Counted from the stretch's first letter, positions 10,047-19,797 are shown. The stretch: DNA of 24,671 nt from Chara braunii (GCA_003427395.1 BFEA01000097.1:716212-740882); one strand, 5' to 3'. Numbers and translations are program-made. Notes: generated by a model from the sequence alone, not told the origin.

Positions 10047-10102
10047 CCGCCTCTCACGTTCTCTGCTCCTCTCACCGCCTCTCACGTTCTCTGCTCCTCT
10101 CA
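10047..10102. repeat. Perfect 28-bp tandem repeat, two copies
   Basis: The unit starting CCGCCTCTCACGTTCTCTGC is present twice without a mismatch (10047-10074 and 10075-10102), followed by CCTCGAGC. The identity marks it as a recent duplication in an otherwise decayed region. Confidence 0.9.
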
Positions 10103-10303
10103 CCTCGAGCGCAACCGCGGCGGGTCATCTTGTATTTATTTAAGACTGTATGCTTTAATCCCTTCTTATGAATTAATCATATGACTATCTGTTTATGTCT
10201 ATTCACTTGAACCTATATGGTTGGATTGCTCTCCTTATAAAGAGTAGGAGTGCTACGCAGAATCCACGTTCGACGCAGGGTCAAAGGTGAATGGAGTGAC
10301 TAA

Positions 10304-10836
10304 CTTCTTGGGAGAAGAGATTCTCTCGAGAAATTGTTAATGTGTAGAGTCTACTCTTTGGGGAGTTGCAATCCTAAGTTATCCTTTCTCTAAAAGATGG
10401 TTCGAAGGAGCTATAAATTCGTCTTCAAAAGTAGTAGTGAGACTCGCGCCGGAACTATGTTCCTGGTCCATAGTGAGGTGTTGTCACCTAACCCTTTGAG
10501 GACTGGTGACTACATTACTAACTAAGAAGGAAAAAAATATTTGGGCTTTGTTAGACTGTGGTTTATGTCGGAGGCGATTACTGCCTGTCGCAAGGAAGTA
10601 GGGGGTGATTCCCCGACTATCTTTGCGTCAGGTGGGTTCTTCAGCACGAAATAGGATATGTCATCCTGAAACGTGTACGGTAGGGTTGTCTACTAATTGA
10701 GAAGGGTCTGCAAGGAACGAATATTGGAATCGGAGGGTGAAGCAGTAAGGCTTGGTCCTTGAGCGGGGCTCGAGAATCTAAGATGTTAACCCGTTTAAAG
10801 AGATTACACTGCCCCTTGAGACAATATACTATTGTC
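10304..10836. other. Series of short perfect hairpins
   Basis: Stem-loops recognisable by eye: CTTCT/AGAAG (10304-10317), TTCTC/GAGAA (10321-10332), GGAAC/GTTCC (10451-10463) alternating with ACTATG/CATAGT (10454-10474), AGGTG/CACCT (10476-10489), AGGC/GCCT (10572-10586), GGGG/CCCC (10601-10614), AGGAT/ATCCT (10653-10667) and GACAATA/TATTGTC (10820-10836). No long open frame exists here. The density suggests a structured RNA or an element tail, but short stems also occur by chance. Confidence 0.4.
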
Positions 10837-11053
10837 AAAACCCAGGGAGTAGAATGTAGTACTCTCATTATTTTTGCATCTAAAAACATTTATGATTTGA
10901 GAACTTTTTAATCACATCATGACTGTTGTCCATCATAACAACTACCATAACTTTCTCATCATCACTATGCACGCATATACAAGTTAAACTTGTCTCTTTG
11001 CTTGCTAATACTGTTATCTGCGTAGCACGGCGAACGTACGCGCGCCCCTTCAC

Positions 11054-11090
11054 GTTCGCGCGAACAGCTAGCGAACATGTTCGGGCGAAC
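11054..11090. repeat. Paired GTTCG-S-GCGAAC palindromes, left of gap
   Basis: GTTCGCGCGAAC at 11054-11065 is a perfect palindrome, and GTTCGGGCGAAC at 11079-11090 differs only in the middle. They are spaced 25 bases apart. Further GCGAAC half-sites lie at about 11029 and 11071. The same 12-mer recurs on the far side of the assembly gap. Confidence 0.75.
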
Positions 11091-11262
11091 AATTTTTTTT
11101 TTGTAAATATATATGGCTTGTGATGGGGTGTGAACCGAAAGTCTGTAGAGTTTTCCATTTGGTGTGGGTGAGTGATAGTCTACTTTGATTTTGGTTAAGG
11201 TAGATTACCATTTACAGTGTAATCAGTGAGGGGATTCTGCAGACTGTTGAGGGTTCAGCCTC

Positions 11263-11299
11263 CTGATGAGTCGATGAAACTCTGACGAAACAGTTTGTC
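11263..11299 (+). ncRNA. Hammerhead ribozyme-like core
   Basis: The order CTGATGA (11263-11269), stem II GTCG/TGAC (11270-11273 with 11283-11286, 9-base loop), GAAA (11287-11290) and stem III ACA/TGT (11290-11292 with 11296-11298) ends in the preferred cleavage triplet GTC, placing the cut after 11299. All conserved core bases are present. The very short stem III is typical of the type I hammerheads found in Penelope-like elements, retrozymes and some satellites. Stem I is the weak point: bases next to the cut do not pair well with those before CTGATGA, and only GGGTT/AACCC a few bases further out can form. It may be a decayed or non-cleaving copy. Confidence 0.55.
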
Positions 11300-11370
11300 A
11301 CAACCCCTCGTTTGTTGTCCTCTTCTCTCTATCTGCCTACAGTTTACCGAACAGTTCTGTTTGTGACGAC

Positions 11371-11394
11371 ATATGTATATATATATATATATAT
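11371..11394. repeat. (AT)n microsatellite
   Basis: A short alternating AT run about 70 bases after the hammerhead-like core. Confidence 0.85.
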
Positions 11395-11532
11395 TTCAGT
11401 TTTTGATATAACTAATGATTGGTTACGAATTTGAATATGACTCCAAGGCAAAAGTTGCTTGTATTATTATTTTACATAACATATATATATTTTTTCATAT
11501 TTTTCTGAGGATTTTAGTTTGTTTGTTTGTTT

Positions 11533-11648
11533 NNNNNNNNNNNNNNNNNNNNNNNNNNNNNNNNNNNNNNNNNNNNNNNNNNNNNNNNNNNNNNNNNNNN
11601 NNNNNNNNNNNNNNNNNNNNNNNNNNNNNNNNNNNNNNNNNNNNNNNN
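11533..11648. other. Assembly gap (116 N)
   Basis: A run of N. GTTCG/GCGAAC-rich repeats lie on its right edge and about 450 bases to its left, so unresolved tandem copies of that motif are a likely cause. Open frames crossing it are meaningless. Confidence 0.99.
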
Positions 11649-11716
11649 GGTTCGCGTTCAGAGGGTTTTGAACGCGTGTTCGCGTTCGGGCGAACATTTT
11701 CGCGTTCGCCTCCAAC
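11649..11716. repeat. GTTCGCG-rich repeat, right edge of gap
   Basis: It begins GGTTCGCGTTC, then GAACGCGTGTTCGCG, and includes a third copy of the near-palindrome GTTCGGGCGAAC (11684-11695) followed by TTCGCGTTCGCC. Sequence and spacing match the left-hand group, so this is probably the exit of a tandem array truncated by the gap. Confidence 0.7.
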
Positions 11717-11895
11717 GCAAACACGGTGCTACGTAGTTGTTTACTTACCCAACTATTATACTTATTAATTATGATTGTCACTATGACAATATATCCCTAC
11801 TATAAGTAACGATTAGTATGATAATTTATGATATTCAATATTCAAAAATTGCAAATGCATTATTATCGCAGTATATTATCACCTGCTTTTGAAAT

Positions 11896-12733
11896 GGTCT
11901 TAGACGTTGGAAATGAGCGATGTTAGTTAGGTATCATTTGAAGACTCCCTTTCATGAAGGATATTGTAAAAAACGAGAGGTTTTATATAGTGATAGGGAA
12001 TGCTTACTAGATGTTTGTCTGTATGAGCAGGACCTAGGGGTAGTTGAAGAAGGTCAGAATGTTATATGTTAGTGAAGACCCCAATGTAGCCTTGCCTATT
12101 GAAAAGACTGGCGAACTGGAGTTGTCCTTACCAAGACTAGTAAGGAAAAATGAATATATCAGTTCCTTGTGGGGTGTATCTTTGAATAAGGATATCTTTA
12201 TTTGGATTGAATTTGGCATCAACGATGGTGGGGACGGTGCAATTGTAAAAGTAACTATGTACATCTCGTCATCTTTTTGGGTTAGTTTTGATATAAAGCT
12301 GGCACTGGGACGTCGAAACCTGCTCGTGAGGTCATCAAGGCTAGCTGAAGTGGATGCCACAAAGTGAGCAAAAAAAATGTGCTAGAGGAGAGATCAATCA
12401 ATGTTCATTGTTCTAGAGGTTAGGGGTGCTGATAAGTTTGTGTTCCCCTCCTCCCCGTTGCGAGTCGCTCTTCCCAAGTTCCTTGTGGAAGAGTATTTCG
12501 AGGGACGAGAGAACATAAAGACAACAGTGGAGGACACTTTGGTAGTATGAGGATGGGGACACAAGCGCTACATGAGTAAGGTAGTATACGGTCTGTACCT
12601 AGAAATGAGATTCGTGCTCCTCAACCGAGAACTTCGAAATACGACTTACCTTACTAGCACCTACACCGATTTTCACGATCCAGACGAAAGGTGTGAATAC
12701 TGGGACAAACTCCGAATGAAGGTAAGCGAACAG
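11896..12733 (+). pseudogene. Decayed coding remnant, family unknown (copy 2)
   Basis: A frame beginning at about 11920 reads MLVRYHLKTPF... and contains RECLLDVCLYE at about 11998-12030. A second frame takes over at about 12055 and runs to the TAA at 12731, with internal stops at 12365, 12380 and about 12548. Stretches such as DIFIWIEFGINDGG (from about 12191), VLEVRGADKFVF and DERCEYWDKLRMK look like natural protein. At 12721/12722 the sequence is AAG followed by GTAAGC, a good 5' splice site, with a candidate TCTTTAG acceptor at 12899. The RE-x-LLD pattern links it weakly to the remnant at 2393-2961. Family not recognised; it may be the N-terminal part of the Gag-like remnant downstream or an older neighbour. 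Confidence 0.4.
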
Positions 12734-13001
12734 TAAATGTTATTACCTTCTTCGTTTAAAAAACTTATGGTCTTAGGTCAGGTGTTTTTACACATCTGCT
12801 TGCATGATTCGTATGTATTTATGACGCATTTAACTGCTCTGCTGAATGGTTGTCTAAAAGATTAGGTGTTCGTATATCGACGATATTGATTGTCTTTAGA
12901 ATTGTTAAGATGGGAAAAAAAATGTTTATTAAGAACTATCTTTGGTTTACCGCCTGACGCTTTGTCACTTGCTATACTTGTACATATCAGCCGCAGTAGC
13001 C

Positions 13002-13665
13002 ATGGCTAAAGATGGCGGTTTGGCTAAGGTCCTACTTTGGAGGAATTCGTCTCTCGCTAAAGTACTGACGCGCGAGTCTATAAACGAGTCAATGCCCCCA
13101 GACCTTAGAACTTTGCTGTTTCAAGGGAAGAATCTTCCTAACATTTTGCTCGATTACTACGACTTTAGCATTTTGAAGGAATGAGATGAGAAAACGATGT
13201 TGACTATGCTGCCTTTGTTCGTATGTGAGAAGTTGAGCAAGGAAGTGAATGATTTCATGCTAAGATCGAGAACTTTGAGTGAACTCAAGGGTTTGTTGAG
13301 CTTGAGGGAGTGATTGATATGGAAGAAGGACCTAAACCTCCTAAGTTGACCAAGGCTCGGAGAAGAGCAAGAAACCGAGCTCAAATGATCATAGGTCGTG
13401 GACGAGGTCAAGATTCGGGAAGAGGTCGAGGATATGGTGCTAAAGGAAATGATGGTCAGGAAAGTGGTTAAGGAGTTTGAAAGGAAGAGTGGATTTGAGG
13501 AATGTTGTCTGCAGGCATTACACCCAAGAAGGACATACACTGAGGTTAGGCCACGTAAGGAAGATTGATGAAACATGTAACCTGATAAGCACCGACATTG
13601 AAGGAGGTATTTATGACAGAATTAAAAACCCCATTGACCAAAACATACCTGGAGGGACGGGATAA
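13002..13665 (+). pseudogene. Gag-like polyprotein remnant with mutated CCHC knuckle
   Basis: From the ATG at 13002 one frame gives a helical, capsid-like stretch (LPNILLDYYDF at about 13135, then LPLFVCEKLSKEV at about 13212). It continues past a TGA at 13182 to about 13310. A second frame carries a basic segment and an Arg-Gly box (GRGRGQDSGRGRG, about 13390-13435). A third frame holds VVCRHYTQEGHTLRLG at 13504-13551. That is the spacing C-X2-C-X4-H-X4-C of a nucleocapsid zinc knuckle, with the second Cys read as Tyr (13519) and the last as Gly (13549). This order is typical of Gag from LTR retrotransposons. No protease, reverse transcriptase, integrase or LTR pair was found, so it is a fragment. 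Confidence 0.5.
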
Positions 13666-15380
13666 GAAGCCTTGCGACGGGAGTATGAATGGTGGACAAG
13701 GGTGACGACATATATTAGCGGCAGAGAATTGTAAGGTCATTAGATGATAACGTCATCAAGGAATCACGACTACCAAATACATAAATATTTCCCTTTAGAG
13801 GGGGTGGCTGCAAGAGGGCTATCAGATGATCGAATAAGGAAGGTTTGCATAAAGGGGAGCAAGCTGGGCAAAAAAAAATTATCCACAAAAAAATGATGTA
13901 TGACAAGTGGGAGAGGAAGTGAAATAGGATGAAAATGAGATGGAATAATTTTAGACAGAGTCTTCAGATATCAGTGAAAGAAATGATGGAGTCAGCCAAC
14001 ATATTTAAGTGGAAGGTGAAGCAGAGATTTGTAATCATGAGTATTGTTGAAACACTCCTAGCGTAAGGACAAGCGAAGAGTGAGACTTCAAAAAGAGAAA
14101 CGTCAAAGGATGGTGGAAGACAGGTAGAAATGAGTAAGCAGAGCACTAAGCGTATTACCACGTAGTGTCTTGGAAGTCAATGAGTCACTAACTCTAGAAG
14201 TGGTTGGACAAATTTTTCAGAGTATGCATGAATGATAGAAGAGTAGGAGACGTTCTTACTCATAGGTAACAACTCATTCTTTCAAAAGGACAGAGAGTTT
14301 GACAGAGACATCTTCACATGATCAACAGGGAAGGGTAAAAATTGTGTTTGCGCTATATTGAAGGGGATATAATTGAGAGAAAATTTTCATCGGTACAAAT
14401 GATGAGACTCACGATATTTGCTAAGTCAGATAGAAATAAGAGGCTTATCGAATTGAAGAGAAACATAGATAAGCAAGCCAAGAAAAGGTTCAGATTCCAG
14501 TTACTTACGTGATTGAGACTTAACATGAGGCATTAAGAAAAGTTTGCGTCTAACTAGTGGATGGGCAACAAACACTTTGATTTCTTTATTTTGAAGTTCT
14601 ATAAAATAACTCTTACATTTTTCTTTTTTAAGATGAGATATTGTATTTAATTGAGTGTGAGATATGTGACATAGTTGTTATTTTTGATGCAATATTGTAT
14701 TTAAGTAAAATAGGATATCTGGGGCGTCTTAGAGTTTGTACTCCGTTATTCTTAATTGTTAGATTTATGAAAATTTTGTTGTCTCTTTTATATCTTCCTG
14801 ACTCGACAATTGTACTTTAGCAATTGAGGATAGGAGAGCTGGGTGACCTGAGTTTCAAACTACATCTTTGCAAAGGAAAATTGTTTAAATCTCATATTTT
14901 ATATTCGACTAAGTTTTTCCCTCTCCCGAGTCATATTTCGATTCTATCCATGGGGTATGTCGTCAATGAGCACTATCACTTTCACAATTGAGTTGGTCCA
15001 ATGTTTGGTTTTGATTGATGAAGTATATCTTAGATGTGTGTGCAAACTGTGTTATCAAGTCTTGAATTAGGATGCTTACAAAAGTGTTCAAAAAAGATAG
15101 GATGAAAAGTGGCGTGTACACTTTGAAAGTACTTTGCATTGTTGATCCGTCTTTCCCATGCTTTGATTTGTACGGTTATTGTTGAAAAAAACCCAAAAAA
15201 TGAGGTTATGAAAGTGTCGAAGCTTTTTGAGGCATTTGAAAAACCCTACGAGTCAGGAAAATGTATGTTATGAATGAAATTATTGTTTTTTCTGCCTTCT
15301 GACAAGACAAAGAGTTAAAAAAATACCTTTTAAGCTTTCTTTATGAATATTTGGTTGACTTTCCTGTTGGTTAAAGATCC
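13666..15380. other. Decayed sequence after the Gag remnant, no gene supported
   Basis: Short protein-like patches persist to about 14520 (for example MMESANIFKWKVK at about 13983 and KRLIELKRNIDKQ at about 14441), with many stops and frame changes. From 14520 to 15380 the sequence is A+T-rich without open frames. I see no reverse transcriptase motif such as YxDD on either strand. Confidence 0.45.
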
Positions 15381-15500
15381 TCGAGATGTGTGTCTGTCCA
15401 ACCTGTGATCGAGGTCTGGTAGATAAGATCCCTAAGTGACTCTAACGATGCCCCTCGATCAGATACAAGTAGGACGATCATGTTAAATCATTCTTACTGG

Positions 15501-15651
15501 TGAAATTGTTTTCTTTCATATATACATTCAATGGGGTTTGTTCACCCACTAAATGACAACTGACCAGGGAATATTTTTTTTTGTCAAATTGTTTTTCATA
15601 TATATATTTTAAAATGATCATCGCTCATCCACTTTAGGAGGTCAGTCTGAT
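15501..15651. repeat. Diverged ~83-bp direct duplication
   Basis: GTGAAATTGTTTTC...CATATATA...TTCACCCACTAAATGAC at 15501 recurs as GTCAAATTGTTTTTCATATATA...CTCATCCACTTTAGG at 15584, with the same order of landmarks and small indels. It is a local tandem duplication and non-coding. Confidence 0.65.
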
Positions 15652-17120
15652 GGACCTAAAATTACAAAGCCTATGGTGGAAAATTGACATCGTTGAGACG
15701 TAACTCCCAACATGGGCTGTTGACCAATGATAACCAGACAGTGAACCTTCTGATTACAACCTGGAGCTGAGACCCGAGGGGAGTATCCTCAATGGTGAAA
15801 TTGGTTCAGATAGATATCGGAGGGATCAAGAGTAAGGTCTAGAATGACAGGAGGATTTTACCCGATATTGCGTAATCAATATGGGTACCACCATTAAAAT
15901 AACAACACGGTGGGCCGCAGATCCGACCTGATCAATCGACTGTGGTGGGTTGAGACCGAGGTTGCCGATCCCCTCGCATTAGACTTCGGGTGAGACGGTA
16001 AAATTTGACTTAGGTTAAGACCCGCGTCCAAAGAGTGGGATTCAATTATGATTCCTAACTCCTCGGATACCCAACGAGGTCTTGACAAATAAAGTTTAAA
16101 GTTGTGGGGAGGAGCTATCATTGTCTTTCTTGGTGACCTCCGTAACTGTAGTACAGATTCATTATCCCCGCTTGGAGTCATATAGAATAATATTTCTCTG
16201 GTATTACAATTTCTTTTCGGATATATGGGAGACCCAGGTTAAAATTCTGGCAGTGTGAACGCACCAAGGAGGACAGTGAGGGTCTTCAAACCACAACTTC
16301 ATCCAGGAAATCGGATTTTGACAACTTGTCACGTGAGAAGACCTTTGTTTACATTTAAATTCCCCTGCGACGGGGACGTTGCTTAATGGGGGATGGGAAA
16401 ACCATCGGGGGTATTTGCTCATGTTTTTGCATTCGATGCAGAATCAACGCCGGCTAACATACCAGAAACAACCTGAAATAACAAGTAATAATTTTTGGCA
16501 TGACACCATGAAGCAAATATCTCGACCATTGAGGACGAGCTCGCTAGGTGATCAGATATCGTGATACGCCGTGTACGAAAACAGGTAAAGGTTAGTAAAA
16601 GTTAAAAGCAAGGGCTGAAGGATTGGAAGAAAACCAGAAAAGGTCGCACGAGATGCGGCAACCACGATCTAAAACAGACAAAGGTTCAGGCGGTAAAGCA
16701 AATACGAAAGAATTTATTGGCGTCCGACCGACCGGTACGGAAAAGTGGGCGGGTCGAGCCGCCATAAAATCTAAGGACGACTGAAAAATTAATAGAGCCC
16801 TAGTTATAAGCGTGGGGTAGCCAAAGGAAACACACTGCCTACCATAATAGATGACGACATTCGGTACATCTGGCCTTATTCGAATGTCGTAAGGTCGGGG
16901 CTAGCATTAAACTTTCCATATGTGGAGAGAAAATCGCCTCTCGAGTGGCGACTTCGTATCCACTTGACCATCCGAACGACCGGTGCCTTGTCCCTTTGCA
17001 GAGGGAGACACCACAACAACCTCTGATATCGTCCATACAGGGCCTAGACTAAGGCTACTTGAACTGGTATCCACTTACCTAACGGTATTGAGCCTCTAAA
17101 AATGCCAATTGTTGTCTTCC
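15652..17120. other. No recognisable gene
   Basis: Moderate GC and short open frames only (up to about 95 codons on minus). Minus-strand frames at 15894-16181 and 16204-16422 read like ordinary protein in composition but match no motif I know. There are scattered small hairpins, for example TCGCC/GGCGA near 16937-16955 and CGAGG/CCTCG near 15957-15976. Confidence 0.45.
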
Positions 17121-17127
17121 TTTGCGT

Positions 17128-17250
17128 GAACTTGAGTACCCGACATGTCTACCCCTAAGCAGTGTGATACCGGTCTACCTTCTACTTGAGTATTTTTTCG
17201 CCGTTCTTAAGTGTCGCAGACCTCTTTCCCCTCCACTTGAGTGTCGTCCC
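17128..17250. repeat. Degenerate ACTTGAGT repeats, ~50-54 bp period
   Basis: ACTTGAGTA at 17130, ACTTGAGTA at 17184 and ACTTGAGTGTCG at 17234, with an intermediate TCTTAAGTGTCGCAG at 17203, suggest a degenerate tandem repeat. The sequence between the repeats is pyrimidine-rich and poorly conserved. Confidence 0.4.
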
Positions 17251-17597
17251 CGCTACAACTTTCAATGTCACGGCCGCGGGTACGTATCGGCCCTTCGGGC
17301 TGTCCACTCAACCTAGTGCCCTTGCGGGTCACACACTCACTCAAGTCGACAAACACTTAGACAGGAGTGCAAATCGGCCAAACGTGCACACACACCGACC
17401 TAGAAACAGGCTGAGGCCACAAGGTGGGTTGGGCCCCGATACTCTTCATATAACTGAGCGGCTCCCTCCTTAACCAGAATAGGAGTTAGCTGAGTAGGTT
17501 TAAGGTGCAGGTTGACAAACAAGGGGTGCAGGGAACGAACCTGACCGACACCTAAGCTAAATCCTTTTGTGAAGGAGCTCCATAACTCTTTCACCTA

Positions 17598-17675
17598 CGC
17601 TCGAGCAGTCGAGACTCAAACCTGTGACCTAGAGATTAGAAACTAGTTATAGTTACACCCCGTTGTGACAGTTGG
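17598..17675 (-). repeat. tRNA-like (SINE head) remnant
   Basis: On the minus strand the sequence GGTCACAGGTTTGAGTCTCG resembles the T-arm and B box of a tRNA gene (GGTTCGAnTC type). It is preceded by GTAACTATAACTAG, an A-box-like D-arm, about 25 bases upstream. The anticodon arm is partly missing and the T stem does not pair fully, so it is not a functional tRNA. A tRNA-derived SINE promoter is the likelier origin, with its body reading towards about 17450 on the plus coordinates. Confidence 0.4.
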
Positions 17676-17697
17676 CACGACGAGGTGGTTAGTAATT

Positions 17698-17822
17698 AGA
17701 TTTCCTGTTGTTTCCTTTTTATTTTTATTTCTTTTGCTTTTCATATTAGTAAGATTCGTTTTCCTTTATTTCGTTATTTATTAATTTATTTATGAATTAT
17801 TTTTTTTCGAATCCCATGATTT
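17698..17822. repeat. T-rich ATTT/TTTC low complexity
   Basis: TTTTATTTTTATTT, then a TTTATTTCGTTATTTATTAA-type stretch, then a T8 run. This is simple sequence with no coding signal. Confidence 0.6.
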
Positions 17823-18210
17823 TTCATTACGGATTCACTCTTATGAATCCATCTCCGAAAGTAGGACAAATTCGGCCTAAGTAGCTCGTTTGGGCAACGG
17901 GCTGGCCGAGGTCACGAGCGACCATCCGCTTGGGGATACGGTGCCGCGGCGCAAATACTCGTGAAGTTGCGGGAGGCAGGGCGCAGCGAGGTGAGAGAGG
18001 AGCACTTCGGGGAAGCACGAACGAGGAGAGCTGCGTGGGGGTAGCACAGGCCGACCAAGAGTGCGAGCAGGGAAGAAAAGCGTGCGGAGGTAGAAGAGGA
18101 GCGCAACGAGGAGCGGGAGCTAGAGGAGGAATAAGCGAGGAGGAAACCGTGCGCATAGGATAGTGACGGAGACCGCGCGAGGAAGGAGTGCTCACAGTTA
18201 GACAGGCGCG

Positions 18211-18269
18211 AAGAGGAAGAAGAAGAAGAAGAAGAAGAAGAAGAAGAAGAAGAAGAAGAAGAAGAAGAG
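18211..18269. repeat. (AAG)n microsatellite
   Basis: About 19 near-perfect AAG triplets after GGCGCG. The poly-Arg, poly-Lys and poly-Leu frames here are artefacts. Confidence 0.95.
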
Positions 18270-18641
18270 GGACAAGGCGACTCGCCTTCCCTCTTCCAGT
18301 CAATGATGGCGACGTTCCACGCGTGGGTCTTGGGACCTTATACTTGAGCTACGAGAGATTCTCTGCCCACGCCTTGGGTGGTTTTCAGTTTGCGAGGGAT
18401 GGGCAATCCGTTTGCATTTCGATGAACGGGCGCAGCGATAGGAAACAGAGAGGGCGTAGCACATGACGGATGCGGGCTTGCGAGTGAAGCAGGAGGAAAA
18501 AGGGCGCGACCGGAAAGAAAAAGTGTTGCGTGAGGAGGAGGATAGTCTCAACAAGAGAGGGAAGAGAGTGCGATACGAGGAAGAAGGTGCACAAATGTAC
18601 GCGAGGAAGAAGGCGTGCGGAGCGCGAGGACGAGAAAAGAA

Positions 18642-18744
18642 AAGAGGGAGGAGAAGAAGAAGAAGAAGAAGAAGAAGAAGAAGAAGAAGAAGAAGAAGAA
18701 GAAGAAGAAGAAGAAGAAGAAGAAGAAGAGGAAGAGGAAAGGAG
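18642..18744. repeat. Long (AAG)n microsatellite
   Basis: About 25 AAG triplets between 18653 and 18729, flanked by GAGGA-type purine sequence. On the minus strand it is a (CTT)n tract just downstream of the GTGAGT donor at 18767, so it would lie inside an intron if the exon model holds. Confidence 0.95.
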
Positions 18745-18767
18745 AAAGGGGAAAAATGAGGACTCAC

Positions 18768-18945
18768 CTAGTCGTGCAAACGATGAGGGTGACATCGTGA
18801 GAGAGGGTTCGTCATCCATCCGATTGGTTGGAAGGAGCGCTTGCGCCAGTCGGGTTCTCCATGTTGTGGTCGGTATGCTGCACTTCGTGACGGATCGCGT
18901 GAGTTGCACCGGTGACAACGGCGGCGAGGAGAGAGTTTTCCATCG
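18768..18945 (-). other. Exon-like block D (type II)
   Basis: On the minus strand the block ends CACGACTAG followed by GTGAGTCC, a strong 5' splice site. It shares CGACCACAACATGG (complement of CCATGTTGTGGTCG at 18859) and the order of its surroundings with block E at 19831-19997. It also carries the CACGATGTC landmark (complement of GACATCGTG at 18792) shared in degenerate form by the other blocks. The upstream boundary is placed by alignment to block E and is approximate. The frames contain stops, so it may be a decayed exon copy. Confidence 0.4.
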
Positions 18946-19066
18946 ATAGGATAAGCACTGACCGACACGTAAGTCGCCAACTCCTCGGCTGGCGCTACTC
19001 CCATGCACATGATGAGCAAAATCGAATGTATCTAGCGCTAAAACATGGAAGTATACACTACTACTA

Positions 19067-19070
<4 letters not shown>

Positions 19071-19153
<83 letters not shown>

Positions 19154-19154
19154 G
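19071..19154. repeat. (GT)n/(GA)n compound microsatellite
   Basis: A short TG run to about 19084 followed by about 35 GA units with one GG interruption near 19134. On the minus strand it lies downstream of the donor at 19227. Confidence 0.95.
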
Positions 19155-19227
19155 GCGATCTGGTGGTCTTCGAGGAAAGAGGTGAGTGTGGGGAATCAAG
19201 GTCTGATGAGGGTGACGAGATACGTAC

Positions 19228-19314
19228 CTGGTGCATGAAGAGAGGTCGTCTATGGGGTTGACATCATGTACATTGGTCTTCCAGAGTCAAAGTGAGCCTG
19301 TTGTGTGAGCACAA
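19228..19314 (-). other. Exon-like block A (type I)
   Basis: On the minus strand CTATAG precedes the block and CACCAG then GTACGTATC ends it, giving 87 bases between a candidate acceptor and an excellent donor. It aligns with block C (90 bases) and block B around the donor and the ATGATGTCAACCC landmark. Upstream it shares CGGCGCCCAG with block B. In the phase of block C it holds one TGA, so it is either a pseudo-exon or read in another phase. Confidence 0.45.
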
Positions 19315-19555
19315 CTATAGGTAGATAGACGAGTAGAGTAGGCTAGGCACTGGGCGCCGAACAAAGAGGATTGACTTTGGATACTGTGTTGATGTGGCCT
19401 ACGGGCTTGAACATTGGCTCATTACTTCGTTGTATTGCTCTATTTGGGTGGATTCTCGGTGCCATTATACTCGCTGCTTATACACGAATACTCCGACATT
19501 TGTGTGATTTCGCAACTTGGTTTTCTGTAGACCGTTTACACTCATATTCCTTGCA

Positions 19556-19673
19556 ATATTATTGCTATTATTATTATTATTATTCAAGTTCTCAATATTA
19601 TTATCATTATTATTATTATTATTATTATTGTCGATATTATTATGATTATGATGATGATGATGATTATTGTCGA

Positions 19674-19767
<94 letters not shown>

Positions 19768-19797
19768 GTTATTATTATTGTTATTATTATTATTAAA
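19556..19797. repeat. (ATT)n microsatellite, imperfect
   Basis: About 240 bases of ATT triplets with GTC, ATG and ACT interruptions. It lies between exon-like blocks A and E. Frames reading poly-Ile and poly-Tyr are artefacts. Confidence 0.97.

Noticed and set aside
9570-10200. Helitron 3' terminus (hairpin followed by CTRR)
   Set aside because: I looked for a GC-rich hairpin about 10 bases before CTRR. The CCGCGG at about 10116 is not followed by a fitting end, so no terminus is called.
15762-15790. Isolated copy of the 22.8-23.7 kb satellite core (GGATACTCCCC on minus)
   Set aside because: A single short match without neighbouring periodic copies, as expected by chance.
13666-17580. Reverse transcriptase or integrase downstream of the Gag remnant
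   Set aside because: No YxDD, HHCC or DDE-like pattern could be read on either strand. Only short scattered open frames occur.
18300-18470. Sixth exon-like block (F)
   Set aside because: It has a GGCGACGTT landmark resembling the others, but its only donor at the right place would be GCGAGT. Too weak to list as a feature.
18385-19236. 283-codon minus-strand open frame
   Set aside because: Mostly poly-Ser and Leu-Ser from (AAG)n and (GA)n repeats, reading through two candidate splice donors.
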